A program made the translations under genes and the position numbers. The notes beneath the pieces were generated by a model, which was not told the DNA's origin, made no database searches, and saw nothing but the letters and a program-made list of their open reading frames with translations. 64,000 nucleotides of DNA from Alphaproteobacteria bacterium (GTDB taxonomy: Bacteria > Pseudomonadota > Alphaproteobacteria > TMED109). Position 1 is the first letter of the stretch; each line of letters begins with the position of its first letter. The stretch lies in contig JAJDYI010000017.1 of NCBI GenBank assembly GCA_022825235.1, positions 1 to 64,000 of the forward strand. The letters run 5' to 3'. Below are positions 26,793-34,888 of the stretch, one piece after another.

Positions 26793-27422
26793 ATGTCTAA
26801 CCCCATGCGCGGCCGTTACAGCTTGACCGATCCCGCCGGTGCCCGGCGGAACTTGTTTGGTGACCCGAACGGGTCGGTGCCGGAACCGAACGCCGAAATC
26901 GCTCCGGGGACGGAGGTCCTTGCTGGTGGCCGGAGTGCCGAGGGTCAGATCCGGGCTGCGGTGCTGTATTGGGGAATTCCGTCGGAACGCCCTGATTCCT
27001 CGGGTCTGGTGGCCAGTGCCCGCGCCGAGAATGTTGCGCGGAACCCGTCCTTCAAGGAGTCCTTCCAGCGCCGTCGGTGTTTGATCGCGGCTGATGCGTT
27101 CTACGAATGGGGCATGCCGGAAGAAGGCCCGCAGGTCGTTTGGAAATTCCGGGCCTCCGACGAGGGCTATCTCGCATTTGCCGGCATTTATCAGCCCCTG
27201 CGCTCCGCCAACGGGGAAGGTCCGGCAACCGGCTGCGTGGTTGTGACGACGGCGGCCAATGGCCTCGTGGGACGTGTGCACGATCGCATGCCAGCCATCA
27301 TCGGTCGCGCCGATTTTGATGCTTGGTTGAACCCCGACACACCCAGGGAAGATCTGCAGGAGCTGCTTCGACCGGTGCCGGAAGCCACGTTACAGGCTGA
27401 AGAGCTGGCCCCGGTCTCCTAA
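26793..27422 (+). CDS. SRAP (YedK/HMCES-like) protein lacking catalytic Cys
   Basis: The 209-residue protein has the SRAP fold: NAEIAPGTEV (for NVAPGT), LYWGIP, SARAENVARNPSFKESFQRRRCL, DAFYEWG and TTAANGLVGRVHDRMPAII. Active SRAP proteins start Met-Cys-Gly-Arg and use Cys2 to cross-link abasic sites in single-stranded DNA. Here the motif reads MRGRYSL, so Arg6 replaces the Cys. The usual catalytic Asn of INAR is Ser75, while Glu105 and His163 remain. Start ATG 26793 is supported by AGGGAG seven bases upstream; ATG 26805 is 19 bases from it. The motif is thus also displaced from the N-terminus. It may bind DNA without cross-linking. Confidence 0.85.
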   Translation: MSNPMRGRYSLTDPAGARRNLFGDPNGSVPEPNAEIAPGTEVLAGGRSAEGQIRAAVLYWGIPSERPDSSGLVASARAENVARNPSFKESFQRRRCLIAADAFYEWGMPEEGPQVVWKFRASDEGYLAFAGIYQPLRSANGEGPATGCVVVTTAANGLVGRVHDRMPAIIGRADFDAWLNPDTPREDLQELLRPVPEATLQAEELAPVS

Positions 27423-27485
27423 CTCCAGCACTTCCGGTCGGCAAGACGGCGCCTGCAGGCAAGCGCACGTGCGCTGGTGCTGCGG

Positions 27486-28583
27486 CTAGACATTGAAGCG
27501 GAATAGCAAGACATCGCCATCGCGCACCTCGTAGTCGCGGCCTTCGCTCCGAAGACGTCCCGAGGCGCGCGCTGCCTGCTCGCCCCCCGCCTCCACGAAC
27601 GTCTCGAAGCTCGCGGTTTCCGCGGCGATGAAGCCGCGCGCGAAGTCGCTGTGGACGACGTCCGCCGCCGAAACCGCCGTGGTGCCCGCCTTGACCGTCC
27701 AGGCGCGAGCCTCCTTCGCGTTGGCAGTGAAGAAGGTGATCAGACCGAGTAACGCGTACCCCGCGCGCGCCACCCGGACGAGCCCCGACTCCGCGAGGCC
27801 CATGCTGGCAAGGAATGCCTCGCGGTCGGCCTCGCCTTCAAGTTCGGCCAGCTCAGCTTCAAGTTGCGCTGACACCAGCACCAGCTCTGCTCCGCGCGCC
27901 GCAGCATGTGCGGCGGCCGACTGTGTCAAGGCATTGCCGCCGTGGATGTCGGTGTCACCAACATTGGCAACGAACATCACCGGTTTGGCCGTCAGCAGGC
28001 CGAGTTCCCGAAACAGTGCACAGTCCTTCCCGCCGGCGAGCTCCCTTATCGGCCGGCCGCCTCCCAGATGCTCGATGCCGTGTTCCACCCTCTGGAGTTG
28101 CCGACGGCTGCTTCGATCGCCGCTGCGAACCGTCTTAATCAGGCGTTCTCGGGCCCGCTCCAGCGCCCCGAGATCGGCTAACAGGAGTTCGGTCTCCACG
28201 ACCTCCGCGTCTCTCGCCGGGTCCGGCGATCCCGCGACATGCGTGACGCGATCATCATCGAAACAGCGCAGGACGTGGACGATCGCATCGACCTCCCGGA
28301 TGCTCGCAAGAAAACGATTGCCAAGTCCCTCCCCGTGGCTTGCTCCCTCTACAAGGCCCGCGATGTCGACGAAGTCGATCATGGCAGGGGTCCGATTGGC
28401 GGATCCAGATATCTCGGCTAGTCGATCGATCCGCGGGTCCGGAACGGGGACGCGGCCAATGTTGGGCTCGATGGTGCAGAAGGGATAGTTCGCGGCCTCC
28501 GCGGCCAGAGCGCCGCTCAACGCGTTGAACAGCGTTGACTTTCCGACGTTGGGCAACCCCACGATGCCGCACCGAAATCCCAT
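27486..28583 (-). CDS. ychF: Ribosome-associated ATPase YchF
   Basis: YchF is an Obg-type P-loop NTPase that prefers ATP and associates with ribosomes. G1 is GLPNVGKSTLF, G3 is DIAGLVEGASHGEGLGN and the TGS domain forms about the last 85 residues (TFFTANAKEARAWTVKAG to GDVLLFRFNV). The G4 position reads ANVGDTD, a further departure from the already atypical NxxE of YchF. The 365-residue length is normal. ATG 28583 lies nine bases after the pth stop, so ychF is co-transcribed with pth and rplY. Confidence 0.95.
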   Translation of the reverse strand: MGFRCGIVGLPNVGKSTLFNALSGALAAEAANYPFCTIEPNIGRVPVPDPRIDRLAEISGSANRTPAMIDFVDIAGLVEGASHGEGLGNRFLASIREVDAIVHVLRCFDDDRVTHVAGSPDPARDAEVVETELLLADLGALERARERLIKTVRSGDRSSRRQLQRVEHGIEHLGGGRPIRELAGGKDCALFRELGLLTAKPVMFVANVGDTDIHGGNALTQSAAAHAAARGAELVLVSAQLEAELAELEGEADREAFLASMGLAESGLVRVARAGYALLGLITFFTANAKEARAWTVKAGTTAVSAADVVHSDFARGFIAAETASFETFVEAGGEQAARASGRLRSEGRDYEVRDGDVLLFRFNV

Positions 28584-28593
28584 GACCTATCTT

Positions 28594-29184
28594 CTAGGGT
28601 TCTGCGGCCTCGGGCGGCGGCGCCTCCAGCACGATTCGATTCATGAAACGATCGTCTTCACCGGCCACCAGCAGCGGCGCTGCCACTGCCATCGCAGCAA
28701 GCAGCGGTTGCAGCCACTCCAGTTCCGAGCGGCTGAAATCCCTGAGGACGTATCGTTCGGCCACTTCTTGTCCAGGCGGCCGGCCGATCCCGATCCGGAC
28801 CCGACGATAGTTGCGCCCCAGACAGCGATCGATGCTGTCGATGCCCCGGTGACCGCCACTGCCGCCACCGCGTCGAACCCGGACCTTCCCGGCCGCGAGA
28901 TCGAGGTCGTCGTAAAACACCGTCACCTGCGCCACGGGCACCTTGTAGTAACGGCAGGCCAGATTCACCGCCTCACCCGACCGATTCATCCAGGTAAGCG
29001 GGCACAGTGCCAAAATGGCCGTGCCTTCGATCCGACCGGAGCGAACGGCGCCGCGGAACCGCCGCCCCGTTCGGCCAAAGCCGTGCTCCGCGGCAATTGC
29101 TGCGAGCGCCATGAAGCCGGCATTGTGTCGCTGGCGCGCGTGCTTCGTGCCCGGGTTGCCGAGCCCGACGAGAAGCTGGTCCAC
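28594..29184 (-). CDS. pth: Peptidyl-tRNA hydrolase
   Basis: Pth frees peptides from peptidyl-tRNA that drops off ribosomes. The catalytic residues are present: Asn10 in GLGNPG, His20 in RHNAGF, and Asp in FYDDLDL. MNRSGEAV and RVRRGGGSGGHRGIDSI are the remaining conserved blocks. The 196-residue length is normal. The start is GTG 29184 with GAGG upstream, 24 bases beyond the rplY stop. The order rplY-pth-ychF is common in proteobacteria. Confidence 0.95.
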   Translation of the reverse strand: MDQLLVGLGNPGTKHARQRHNAGFMALAAIAAEHGFGRTGRRFRGAVRSGRIEGTAILALCPLTWMNRSGEAVNLACRYYKVPVAQVTVFYDDLDLAAGKVRVRRGGGSGGHRGIDSIDRCLGRNYRRVRIGIGRPPGQEVAERYVLRDFSRSELEWLQPLLAAMAVAAPLLVAGEDDRFMNRIVLEAPPPEAAEP

Positions 29185-29208
29185 AAGATCGGCCTCGCGA
29201 CCGGGCGG

Positions 29209-29877
29209 TTACTCTTCGGTCGGCGTGTCTTCCTGCTCGTCCGTGGTCTCGAGCTCCTCCTCCGCTTCCTCGTCTTCCTCGTCCTCGGCGGTGGCGGCAG
29301 AAACCAGGGCGGAAGGGGCCACGATGCTGGCAACCGTGAAATCCCGGTCACCGATCGTGGGTTTCACGGCAGGGTCCAGCTGGGTATGGCTGATGTGAAG
29401 ACTGTCGCCGATCTCGAGCTCCGATACGTCAAACTCAATCGCCTCGGGGATCAGGCCGGCCGGGCAGCTAACATTGATGGTGCGCCGGACAATGTTGAGC
29501 ACGCCGCCGCGCTTCAGGCCGGGGGAGACTTCTTGATTGAGGAATGCTACCGGCACTTCCACGGTGACCCGTGTGTCAGGGCCCACTCGGAGAAAATCCA
29601 GATGGATTGGATCATCCGTGACCGGATGAAATGCGACGGCGTGCGGTAGCACCCGGATCGTGGAGTCCCGGTTGACATCGATGTCGTACAGCCGGGTCCG
29701 GAAACCGGGTCGGCGGATTTCGCGACGGCTGAAATCGAGGTCAATGTCGATGGCCAGAGGCTCGAAATCCCTGCCGTAGATGATGGCGGGCAGCCGGCCC
29801 TGTCGGCGCAGGGCCCTTGCTCCGCCCTTGCCGCGAGGTGTGCGCACTTCGGCTTTGATGGTCGACGTGTCTTGCAT
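29209..29877 (-). CDS. rplY: 50S ribosomal protein L25 (CTC type)
   Basis: This 222-residue protein has the L25 RNA-binding domain (about residues 5-95, with ALRRQGRLPAIIYGR and HPVTDDPIHLDFLRV) that binds 5S rRNA, followed by the CTC beta domain (EVPVAFLNQEVSPGLKRGG). The C-terminus from about residue 196 is extremely acidic (EDEEDEEAEEELE). ATG 29877 (MQDTST) gives the natural start; an in-frame codon at 29895 would add six residues. It is the first gene of rplY-pth-ychF and lies just downstream of prs. Confidence 0.94.
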   Translation of the reverse strand: MQDTSTIKAEVRTPRGKGGARALRRQGRLPAIIYGRDFEPLAIDIDLDFSRREIRRPGFRTRLYDIDVNRDSTIRVLPHAVAFHPVTDDPIHLDFLRVGPDTRVTVEVPVAFLNQEVSPGLKRGGVLNIVRRTINVSCPAGLIPEAIEFDVSELEIGDSLHISHTQLDPAVKPTIGDRDFTVASIVAPSALVSAATAEDEEDEEAEEELETTDEQEDTPTEE

Positions 29878-29909
29878 AGATCTGTCCCGGGGCAAACGGT
29901 GCCCCCGCC

Positions 29910-30842
29910 TCAGTCGAAGAGGTTGGAAACCGAGCGATGATCGCTAATCCGCCGGATCGCCTCGGCGACCAGCGGGACGACGGAGAGTGTCTGGATTTTC
30001 CCCGATTTTGCAACCTCGTCACGGGCGGCAATGCTGTCGGTGACCAGCAGCATGTCCAGTGAGGAAGCATCGATTCTCTGCACGGCCGGGCCCGACAGCA
30101 CCCCATGGGTGGCGTAGCAGGCGACGCGACTGGCACCGGCAGACGTCAACGCCTGCGCGGCGTTGCACAGGGTCCCGGCAGTATCCACGATGTCATCCAC
30201 AATGATGCAGACCCGGTCGCGAACCTCTCCGATGATGTTGACGACTTCCGACACGTTCTCGCGCTCGCGCCGCTTGTCGACGATGGCGAGACTGCTGTCC
30301 ACCCGGGCAGCCAGGTACCGAGCCCGCGCGACGCCGCCGACGTCGGGAGATACCAGCACGTAGGACTCGTTGTCGAAACGGCTACGGATGTCGGCGGCGA
30401 TGACCGGTGCCGCGTATAGGTTGTCGACCGGTATGTCGAAGAATCCCTGGATCTGGTTTGCGTGCAGGTCGATGGTCAGCACCCGGCTGGCACCGGCCGT
30501 GGTGATGAGGTTCGCGACCAGTTTGGCCGAGATCGGGGCACGGGGGGCCGCCTTCCTGTCTTGGCGGGCATAGCCAAAGTAGGGGATGACTGCGGTGACG
30601 CTGGCAGCGGACGCGCGTCTCAGGGCGTCGATGCAGACCAGCAACTCCATGATGTGGTCGTTGGCCGGCGGAGACGTGGACTGCAGGACGAACACGTCCT
30701 GCCCCCGAACGTTTTCGCGCACCTCGACGAACACCTCGCCGTCGGAGAAGCGGCGGACGTCGGCCGCGGTAAGCCTCAGGCCCAGTTCATCCGCAACCGC
30801 CTGCGCGAACTGCTCGTTGCTGTTTCCTGCGAGTAGGCGCAT
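29910..30842 (-). CDS. prs: Ribose-phosphate pyrophosphokinase
   Basis: Prs makes PRPP from ribose 5-phosphate and ATP for purine, pyrimidine, histidine and NAD synthesis. [18 protein letters not shown], the ATP-contacting [18 protein letters not shown] and the PRPP loop [14 protein letters not shown] are intact. ATG 30842 (product begins [11 protein letters not shown]) gives 310 residues, the family length. In-frame ATGs at 30854 and 30881 would add only a few residues, and the longer upstream frame (to 31046) is not coding. A terminator-like hairpin lies 50-80 bases upstream of the start. Confidence 0.95.
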   Translation of the reverse strand: MRLLAGNSNEQFAQAVADELGLRLTAADVRRFSDGEVFVEVRENVRGQDVFVLQSTSPPANDHIMELLVCIDALRRASAASVTAVIPYFGYARQDRKAAPRAPISAKLVANLITTAGASRVLTIDLHANQIQGFFDIPVDNLYAAPVIAADIRSRFDNESYVLVSPDVGGVARARYLAARVDSSLAIVDKRRERENVSEVVNIIGEVRDRVCIIVDDIVDTAGTLCNAAQALTSAGASRVACYATHGVLSGPAVQRIDASSLDMLLVTDSIAARDEVAKSGKIQTLSVVPLVAEAIRRISDHRSVSNLFD

Positions 30843-30894
30843 GGGCCGCGGCATCCCCGGTGTACCCGCGCCTGCCGTCATCGACCTGCGCAAC

Positions 30895-30925
30895 AAAAAA
30901 TCTACCCATGCCCCGCATTGGGGTA
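30895..30925 (-). terminator. Terminator-like hairpin upstream of prs
   Basis: Read on the minus strand, TACCCCAATGC (30925-30915), a 3-base loop and GCATGGGTA (30911-30903) form a nine-pair stem with a two-base bulge. It is followed after GA by six T residues (30900-30895). This is the form of an intrinsic terminator. It lies upstream of the prs start codon, so it would either attenuate prs or end a short transcript that begins between it and the cytochrome c gene. Confidence 0.5.
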
Positions 30926-31177
30926 AAGTGACCGGCGCGATCGTGCCGTTGGGTCTGACGGCAGGCCATCGTGGCCCTGGCCGGGAATCGGCCTGCTGCT
31001 GCGAAGTCGCGACGGGGTCATCCAGTGACCCTCGAACCCTCGGCACGACGGCTTACGGGCGCCTCGGATGCAGTGTTGTCGTTGCCGCATTCGAAAACTA
31101 TCCTCCCGGCAGTTCGCTGGCGGTGCCCCGAGCTTCCCACGCTTTCTGTTCGATCATTTGATGGAGGGTTTTCACCC
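30926..31177. other. Divergent region between prs and cytochrome c genes
   Basis: Including the hairpin, 335 bp separate prs (minus) from the cytochrome c gene (plus). Open frames on either strand are upstream extensions of those two genes without family similarity. I tested the stretch at about 31030 for a tRNA because it contains TCGAACC, but the flanking bases do not pair as a T arm. No other element is visible. Confidence 0.4.
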
Positions 31178-31564
31178 ATGCTTCGAGTTCTCACGATCGC
31201 GGCCGTTCTTGGTGCCTTGGCCATTTCTGGCGTGGCCTCGGCAGGCGATGCCGCGAAAGGGGAGAAGGTCTTCCAGAAGTGCAAGGCGTGTCACACGGTC
31301 GAAGAGGGAGGCAAGGATCGGGTCGGTCCCAATCTCTGGGGCGTGTTTGACACTGCACTGGGGACCAATCGGCCGGACTACAAGTACTCCAAGGGCCTGA
31401 AGGCGCTCGGTGAGGAAGGCAAGACCTGGACCGACGAGTTGATGGACACCTGGATTACCAACCCGAAGCAGGTTGTTGCTCGCTCCAAGATGATCTTCCC
31501 TGGCCTGAAAAAGCCTGACGATCGCGCGGATGTCATCGCATATCTCAGGCAGTTCGGCGGCTAG
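31178..31564 (+). CDS. Class I cytochrome c (cytochrome c2 type)
   Basis: This 128-residue protein has a signal peptide (residues 1-22, [20 protein letters not shown]), so it is exported to the periplasm. Haem attaches at CKACH (35-39) and the sixth ligand is Met105 in [19 protein letters not shown] and the C-terminal [10 protein letters not shown] are typical of soluble mitochondrial-type cytochrome c and c2, which shuttles electrons between the bc1 complex and oxidases. ATG 31178 has GGAGGG nine bases upstream. It precedes coxG by 28 bases on the same strand, so the two may be co-transcribed. Confidence 0.94.
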   Translation: MLRVLTIAAVLGALAISGVASAGDAAKGEKVFQKCKACHTVEEGGKDRVGPNLWGVFDTALGTNRPDYKYSKGLKALGEEGKTWTDELMDTWITNPKQVVARSKMIFPGLKKPDDRADVIAYLRQFGG

Positions 31565-31592
31565 TCGGCCGGATCGGTAGGAGCCTCAGACC

Positions 31593-32186
31593 ATCGATTT
31601 CAGCGGACAGTTCCAGATCCCGGCGCCACGGCCCCGGGTCTGGGATGCCCTGAACGATCCGGATGTTCTCAGGCAATGCATACCCGGGTGCGAGCATCTC
31701 GCCCGGGCAGGTCCAGACGCGTTCGAGGCCCGCATACGTGCGCGCGTGGGCCCGGTGTCCGCGGCGTTCTCCGGATCGGTCAAGTTGTCGGATATCCGGC
31801 CGCCCGAGAGCTACGTCATCGTGGGCGAAGGAAAAGGTGGGGCGGCGGGATTTGCCAAGGGTACCGCGCGCGTGACGCTGGCCGAAAGCGACGACGGGGG
31901 CACCTTGCTGAACTACACGGTGGATGTCGGTGTCGGCGGTCGTCTGGCGCAATTGGGCTCCAGGCTGATTGGCGGCGCGATGGATCAGTACTCCACTGCG
32001 TTTTTCAATTCGTTTGCGGACGTGGTCGGGGCGGAGGCGGCACCCGAGGCGGCGCCAACTGCGCCCGCGTCGGCCGCCGGGCCCGATGAACCTCGAGCCC
32101 GCATCCCGGACCGGAATTGGCAGACCTTGCTGATTGTGGGCCTGGGGCTGCTGGCGGCCTTGGTGGCGCTGGTATCGCTCAGTTGA
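31593..32186 (+). CDS. coxG: CoxG-family membrane recruitment protein, ATC start
   Basis: CoxG (SRPBCC fold) brings carbon monoxide dehydrogenase to the inner membrane. The frame reads FSGQFQIPAPRPRVWDALND, CIPGCEHL, then the usual domain, a linker rich in Ala/Pro and a C-terminal membrane helix (LLIVGLGLLAALVALVSLS). The family's N-terminus aligns from codon 31593, which is ATC, not ATG; AGGAG lies at 31579-31583, and an in-frame TAG at 31578 excludes an earlier start. The first in-frame ATG/GTG/TTG is GTG 31746, which would remove 51 conserved residues. I therefore infer an ATC start (197 residues). It converges on the cox-like operon. Confidence 0.82.
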   Translation: MDFSGQFQIPAPRPRVWDALNDPDVLRQCIPGCEHLARAGPDAFEARIRARVGPVSAAFSGSVKLSDIRPPESYVIVGEGKGGAAGFAKGTARVTLAESDDGGTLLNYTVDVGVGGRLAQLGSRLIGGAMDQYSTAFFNSFADVVGAEAAPEAAPTAPASAAGPDEPRARIPDRNWQTLLIVGLGLLAALVALVSLS

Positions 32187-32211
32187 TCGGGGCCGCGACC
32201 CGGGCCCGAAC

Positions 32212-33801
32212 CTATTGCCGACGTCGTTCGGCCAAGGCCTCCGGCGTGTCGAGGTCAACCAGAGGCGCGTCGGTGCCGCATTCGATCTCGCAGACCGCCT
32301 CGTCGTTGGTGTCCACCACGTGGCGGGCGCCGGTGTCGCCGGTCACCCGCAGAATGTCCGGAAAATACCGGCGCGCGAACAGGACCGGATTGCCGCGGGT
32401 GCCGTTGTGGGTGGCGACAACGATGGCGCGCCCCTCAACCGGATCAAACGCGGCCATAAGGCGGTCAACGAGGTCCGCATTCACGTCCGGCATGTCGGCC
32501 AGCATCAGGACGACCCCGTCGTGTCCGGAGGGAACTGCCGCCAGTCCCGCGTGAACGCTGGCTGACAACCCGTCCCGGAAGTCCCTGTTGTGGGTGAGGG
32601 TGACCTTCAGCCCTTCCAGTGCGGCTCCGACCTTCTCGTGTTGATGGCCCGTCACGACGATCACTGGATCGGCCTCCGAAGCGATGGCCGCGCGGGCCGC
32701 CCGCGCGACCAGCGGTTGGCCGTCGATGGATTCCAGGAGCTTGTTGCCGCCTCGCATGCGTTGCGACCGGCCAGCCGCCAGCACGACTGCGGCGATCTTC
32801 GGAGCCCGGCTGGAACGCCGGCGCGAGGCCGATTTCTTCAGCAGTCCGCCGGGTCCCATGGCCACCACCGTGGCCGTACCCACGTCGAGGTCGGCGGCAA
32901 ATCGTTCCAGCACCATGTCGAGGCCGTTGCGGGCAGGTGCCCTTGCGCAGCCCGGCAGACCGACGACGCGGGTGGACTGTAGCGTACCCAGCAGGAGCAG
33001 GTTGCCGGGGTCGACCGGCATGCCGAAGTGATCGACTTGTCCGCCCGCGAGCTCTATGGCCGCTGGAATGACGTCCCGGCGGTCGACGATGGCTGACGCG
33101 CCGCTCACCAGAACGAGGTCCGGTTCCCCGCGAAGCGACTCCGTCAGGGCCACCGCCAACTGTGTCTCTTCGTGCTGAACCGTGCGTTCCTCGACGACTG
33201 TGCCGCCCAGTTCGGTGATGCGGTTGCCGACACCTGCACGCGAGAGCTCAAGGAGCTTGGGAGTGGTGTCGGAGAGAAGCGTCAGCACATGCCCGACGCG
33301 GAGCGGACGGAACGGTGCTATTGAAAGCAGGTCCAGGGCGGCGGTGCTGGCCGCAGTGAGGTCGGACCGCGGTACGGCGAAGGGGATGATCTTGATCGTC
33401 GCAACGAGATCACCGCTACGGACGCGCGCACCGTCAGGCACGGTCGCGATCGTGATGGCCTCCGACACCCGGTTGCAGTGCTCCATGGCGCTGGCGTCGA
33501 CCTGCACGAGACCGTCCGCCGTGGCAACGACGTTGACCCGCCCGCCGAACGGTTTTCGGGTTTGCGTCCCGGTGCCGGCCGAGGCCTTCGCGAGTGCGGA
33601 GGCTGCCGTGTCTTCGTCGACGTCGTCCGGCCCGGGACGGGCCACGGTTACCTGCTTGATCCCTGCCTGACGCAAGGCGTCAATGTCGGCCGCGCTCAGT
33701 ACGCGGCCCTTGCGAAATCTCGCGCCGGCCACCCGAAGCGAATGGGCAAGGATGGCGCCTTCGCAGTGCGCGGCTGGGTGTGGGCCGAAATCCACCGTCA
33801 A
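32212..33801 (-). CDS. MoeA-like/MocA-like molybdopterin fusion protein
   Basis: The 529-residue protein joins two functions. Residues about 1-335 form a molybdopterin-binding MoeA/MogA-like domain (GVGNRITELGGTVVEERTV, DLVLVSGASAIVDRRDV). Residues about 345-529 form a nucleotidyltransferase domain with AAVVLAAGRSQRMRGGNKLL and VLMLADMPDVNADLVDRL, as in MocA, which makes molybdopterin cytosine dinucleotide. That cofactor is used by xanthine-oxidase-family enzymes including CO dehydrogenase, which fits its position last in the cox-like operon. The start is TTG 33801, overlapping the preceding stop as TTGA; a GTG two codons in is an alternative. Confidence 0.85.
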   Translation of the reverse strand: MTVDFGPHPAAHCEGAILAHSLRVAGARFRKGRVLSAADIDALRQAGIKQVTVARPGPDDVDEDTAASALAKASAGTGTQTRKPFGGRVNVVATADGLVQVDASAMEHCNRVSEAITIATVPDGARVRSGDLVATIKIIPFAVPRSDLTAASTAALDLLSIAPFRPLRVGHVLTLLSDTTPKLLELSRAGVGNRITELGGTVVEERTVQHEETQLAVALTESLRGEPDLVLVSGASAIVDRRDVIPAAIELAGGQVDHFGMPVDPGNLLLLGTLQSTRVVGLPGCARAPARNGLDMVLERFAADLDVGTATVVAMGPGGLLKKSASRRRSSRAPKIAAVVLAAGRSQRMRGGNKLLESIDGQPLVARAARAAIASEADPVIVVTGHQHEKVGAALEGLKVTLTHNRDFRDGLSASVHAGLAAVPSGHDGVVLMLADMPDVNADLVDRLMAAFDPVEGRAIVVATHNGTRGNPVLFARRYFPDILRVTGDTGARHVVDTNDEAVCEIECGTDAPLVDLDTPEALAERRRQ

Positions 33802-34496
33802 CCCGTGACCGAGCCGCCCCGGCGCACGTTGACGACCTGCGCGAGAATGGCGGCGGCAATCTCTGCTGGCGCGCGCGCGCCGATTGCCAGCCCGACCGGC
33901 CCGTGGATGCGGGCGATCTCCGAATCGGAGAAACCCTCTCGGCGGAGCCGCTTGCAGCGCGCCGCGTGGGTTCGCGTGCTGCCGAGAGAGCCGATAAAGA
34001 AAGCGGGACTCCGCAAGGCGACACCGAGAGCGGCATCATCCAGCTTCGGGTCGTGGGTGAGCGTGATCACGGCCGTGCGGGAGTCCGGAGCGAGTGCGGA
34101 CATCGCCTCGTCGGGCCACAGGTCGACGACCCGGACGCCGGGAAACCGCTCGGCAGTTGCGAATGCGCTTCGCGGGTCGATCACGACCGTGTCGAAGCCG
34201 GCCAGCACACCCATTTTGACCAACGGCTGGGCAATGTGTACGGCGCCGACGACAACCATTCGATACGGCGGGGTGTGCGCATGTACGAACCACGTTTCCC
34301 CGCCGGCAACCACGGTTCCGCTCTCGTCGGTTGAGAGGCGCCGCGCCGCGTCCGCCACGGCTTCGGGTGGGAGAAGAGCATCCGCGGTGTCTGGCGTCAC
34401 CACTCCCTGGGCACCGTCACTCACGCGCGTGACCACGGCGAGTGGTGTTCGGGCGGCACGGGCCTCGAGAACTTGCGCCAGTGTGGTGTCCCTCAC
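33798..34496 (-). CDS. XdhC-type protein, Rossmann half
   Basis: This 232-residue protein carries the XdhC C-terminal Rossmann domain: RMVVVGAVHIAQPLVKMGVL, VVIDPRSAFATAERFPGV, TLTHDPKLDDAALGVALRS and FIGSLGSTRTHAARCKRL, ending IGARAPAEIAAAILAQVV. Its N-terminal 100 residues are a poorly conserved second XdhC/CoxI-like segment. XdhC proteins bind and help sulfurate the Mo cofactor before insertion into its enzyme. The GTG start at 34496 overlaps the stop of the previous XdhC gene (GTGA), and the stop overlaps the next gene. The glycine loop reads GAVHIA where GAGHVA is usual. Confidence 0.85.
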   Translation of the reverse strand: MRDTTLAQVLEARAARTPLAVVTRVSDGAQGVVTPDTADALLPPEAVADAARRLSTDESGTVVAGGETWFVHAHTPPYRMVVVGAVHIAQPLVKMGVLAGFDTVVIDPRSAFATAERFPGVRVVDLWPDEAMSALAPDSRTAVITLTHDPKLDDAALGVALRSPAFFIGSLGSTRTHAARCKRLRREGFSDSEIARIHGPVGLAIGARAPAEIAAAILAQVVNVRRGGSVTG

Positions 34497-34888
34497 GGGG
34501 AATCGCCGACCCGTTCGACGAGCACCTGAATTCGTCCGCCACACGCGAGTCCGACTTCCCAGGCCCGTTCGTTCGTCACGCCGAACTCCAGCAGGCGGGC
34601 CTTGCCATCGGTCATGGCCGCCTGGGCCTCGCCGATCACGGCGCCTTCGATGCAGCCGCCGGATACCGAGCCGACGATGTCGAGGTCGGCGTTGACGGCG
34701 AGCTGACTGCCCGGCTGGCGAGGGCTGGATCCCCAAGTGGCAACAACCGTGGCCAATGCGACGGCTTGGCCGGCTTCCCGCCAACGACGCGCCTGGGCGA
34801 GTACCTCGTCTGCAGGGGCTGCTTGAGTGTCGGCAGGTGCCTGGATGTGCGTGGCGGAATCTGGCATGGCAGTTCTCGCAGATCTCAT
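34493..34888 (-). CDS. XdhC/CoxI-domain protein, short
   Basis: This 131-residue protein consists of the XdhC_CoxI domain alone: QAVALATVVATWGSSPRQPGSQLAVNAD, IVGSVSGGCIEGAVIGEAQ and FGVTNERAWEVGLACGGRIQVLVE. The two Cys motifs (SGGCIEG and GLACGG) are the family hallmark and are linked to Mo-cofactor handling. It complements the Rossmann-half gene that follows with a 4-base overlap. ATG 34888 overlaps the coxE stop (ATGA); ATG 34867 is possible but would break the coupling. Confidence 0.87.
   Translation of the reverse strand: MRSARTAMPDSATHIQAPADTQAAPADEVLAQARRWREAGQAVALATVVATWGSSPRQPGSQLAVNADLDIVGSVSGGCIEGAVIGEAQAAMTDGKARLLEFGVTNERAWEVGLACGGRIQVLVERVGDSP

Noticed and set aside
27451-27475. 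Short palindromes between the SRAP gene and ychF as a terminator
   Set aside because: GCCTGCAGGC and AGCGCACGTGCGCT are loop-less palindromes without a T-run; a terminator role is unsupported.
28525-29649. Long plus-strand open frame opposite pth and rplY
   Set aside because: It is antisense to three well-supported genes, shows no family similarity and arises from high GC content.
31021-31060. Possible tRNA because of TCGAACC
   Set aside because: The flanking bases cannot form a five-pair T stem and no acceptor or anticodon arm follows.
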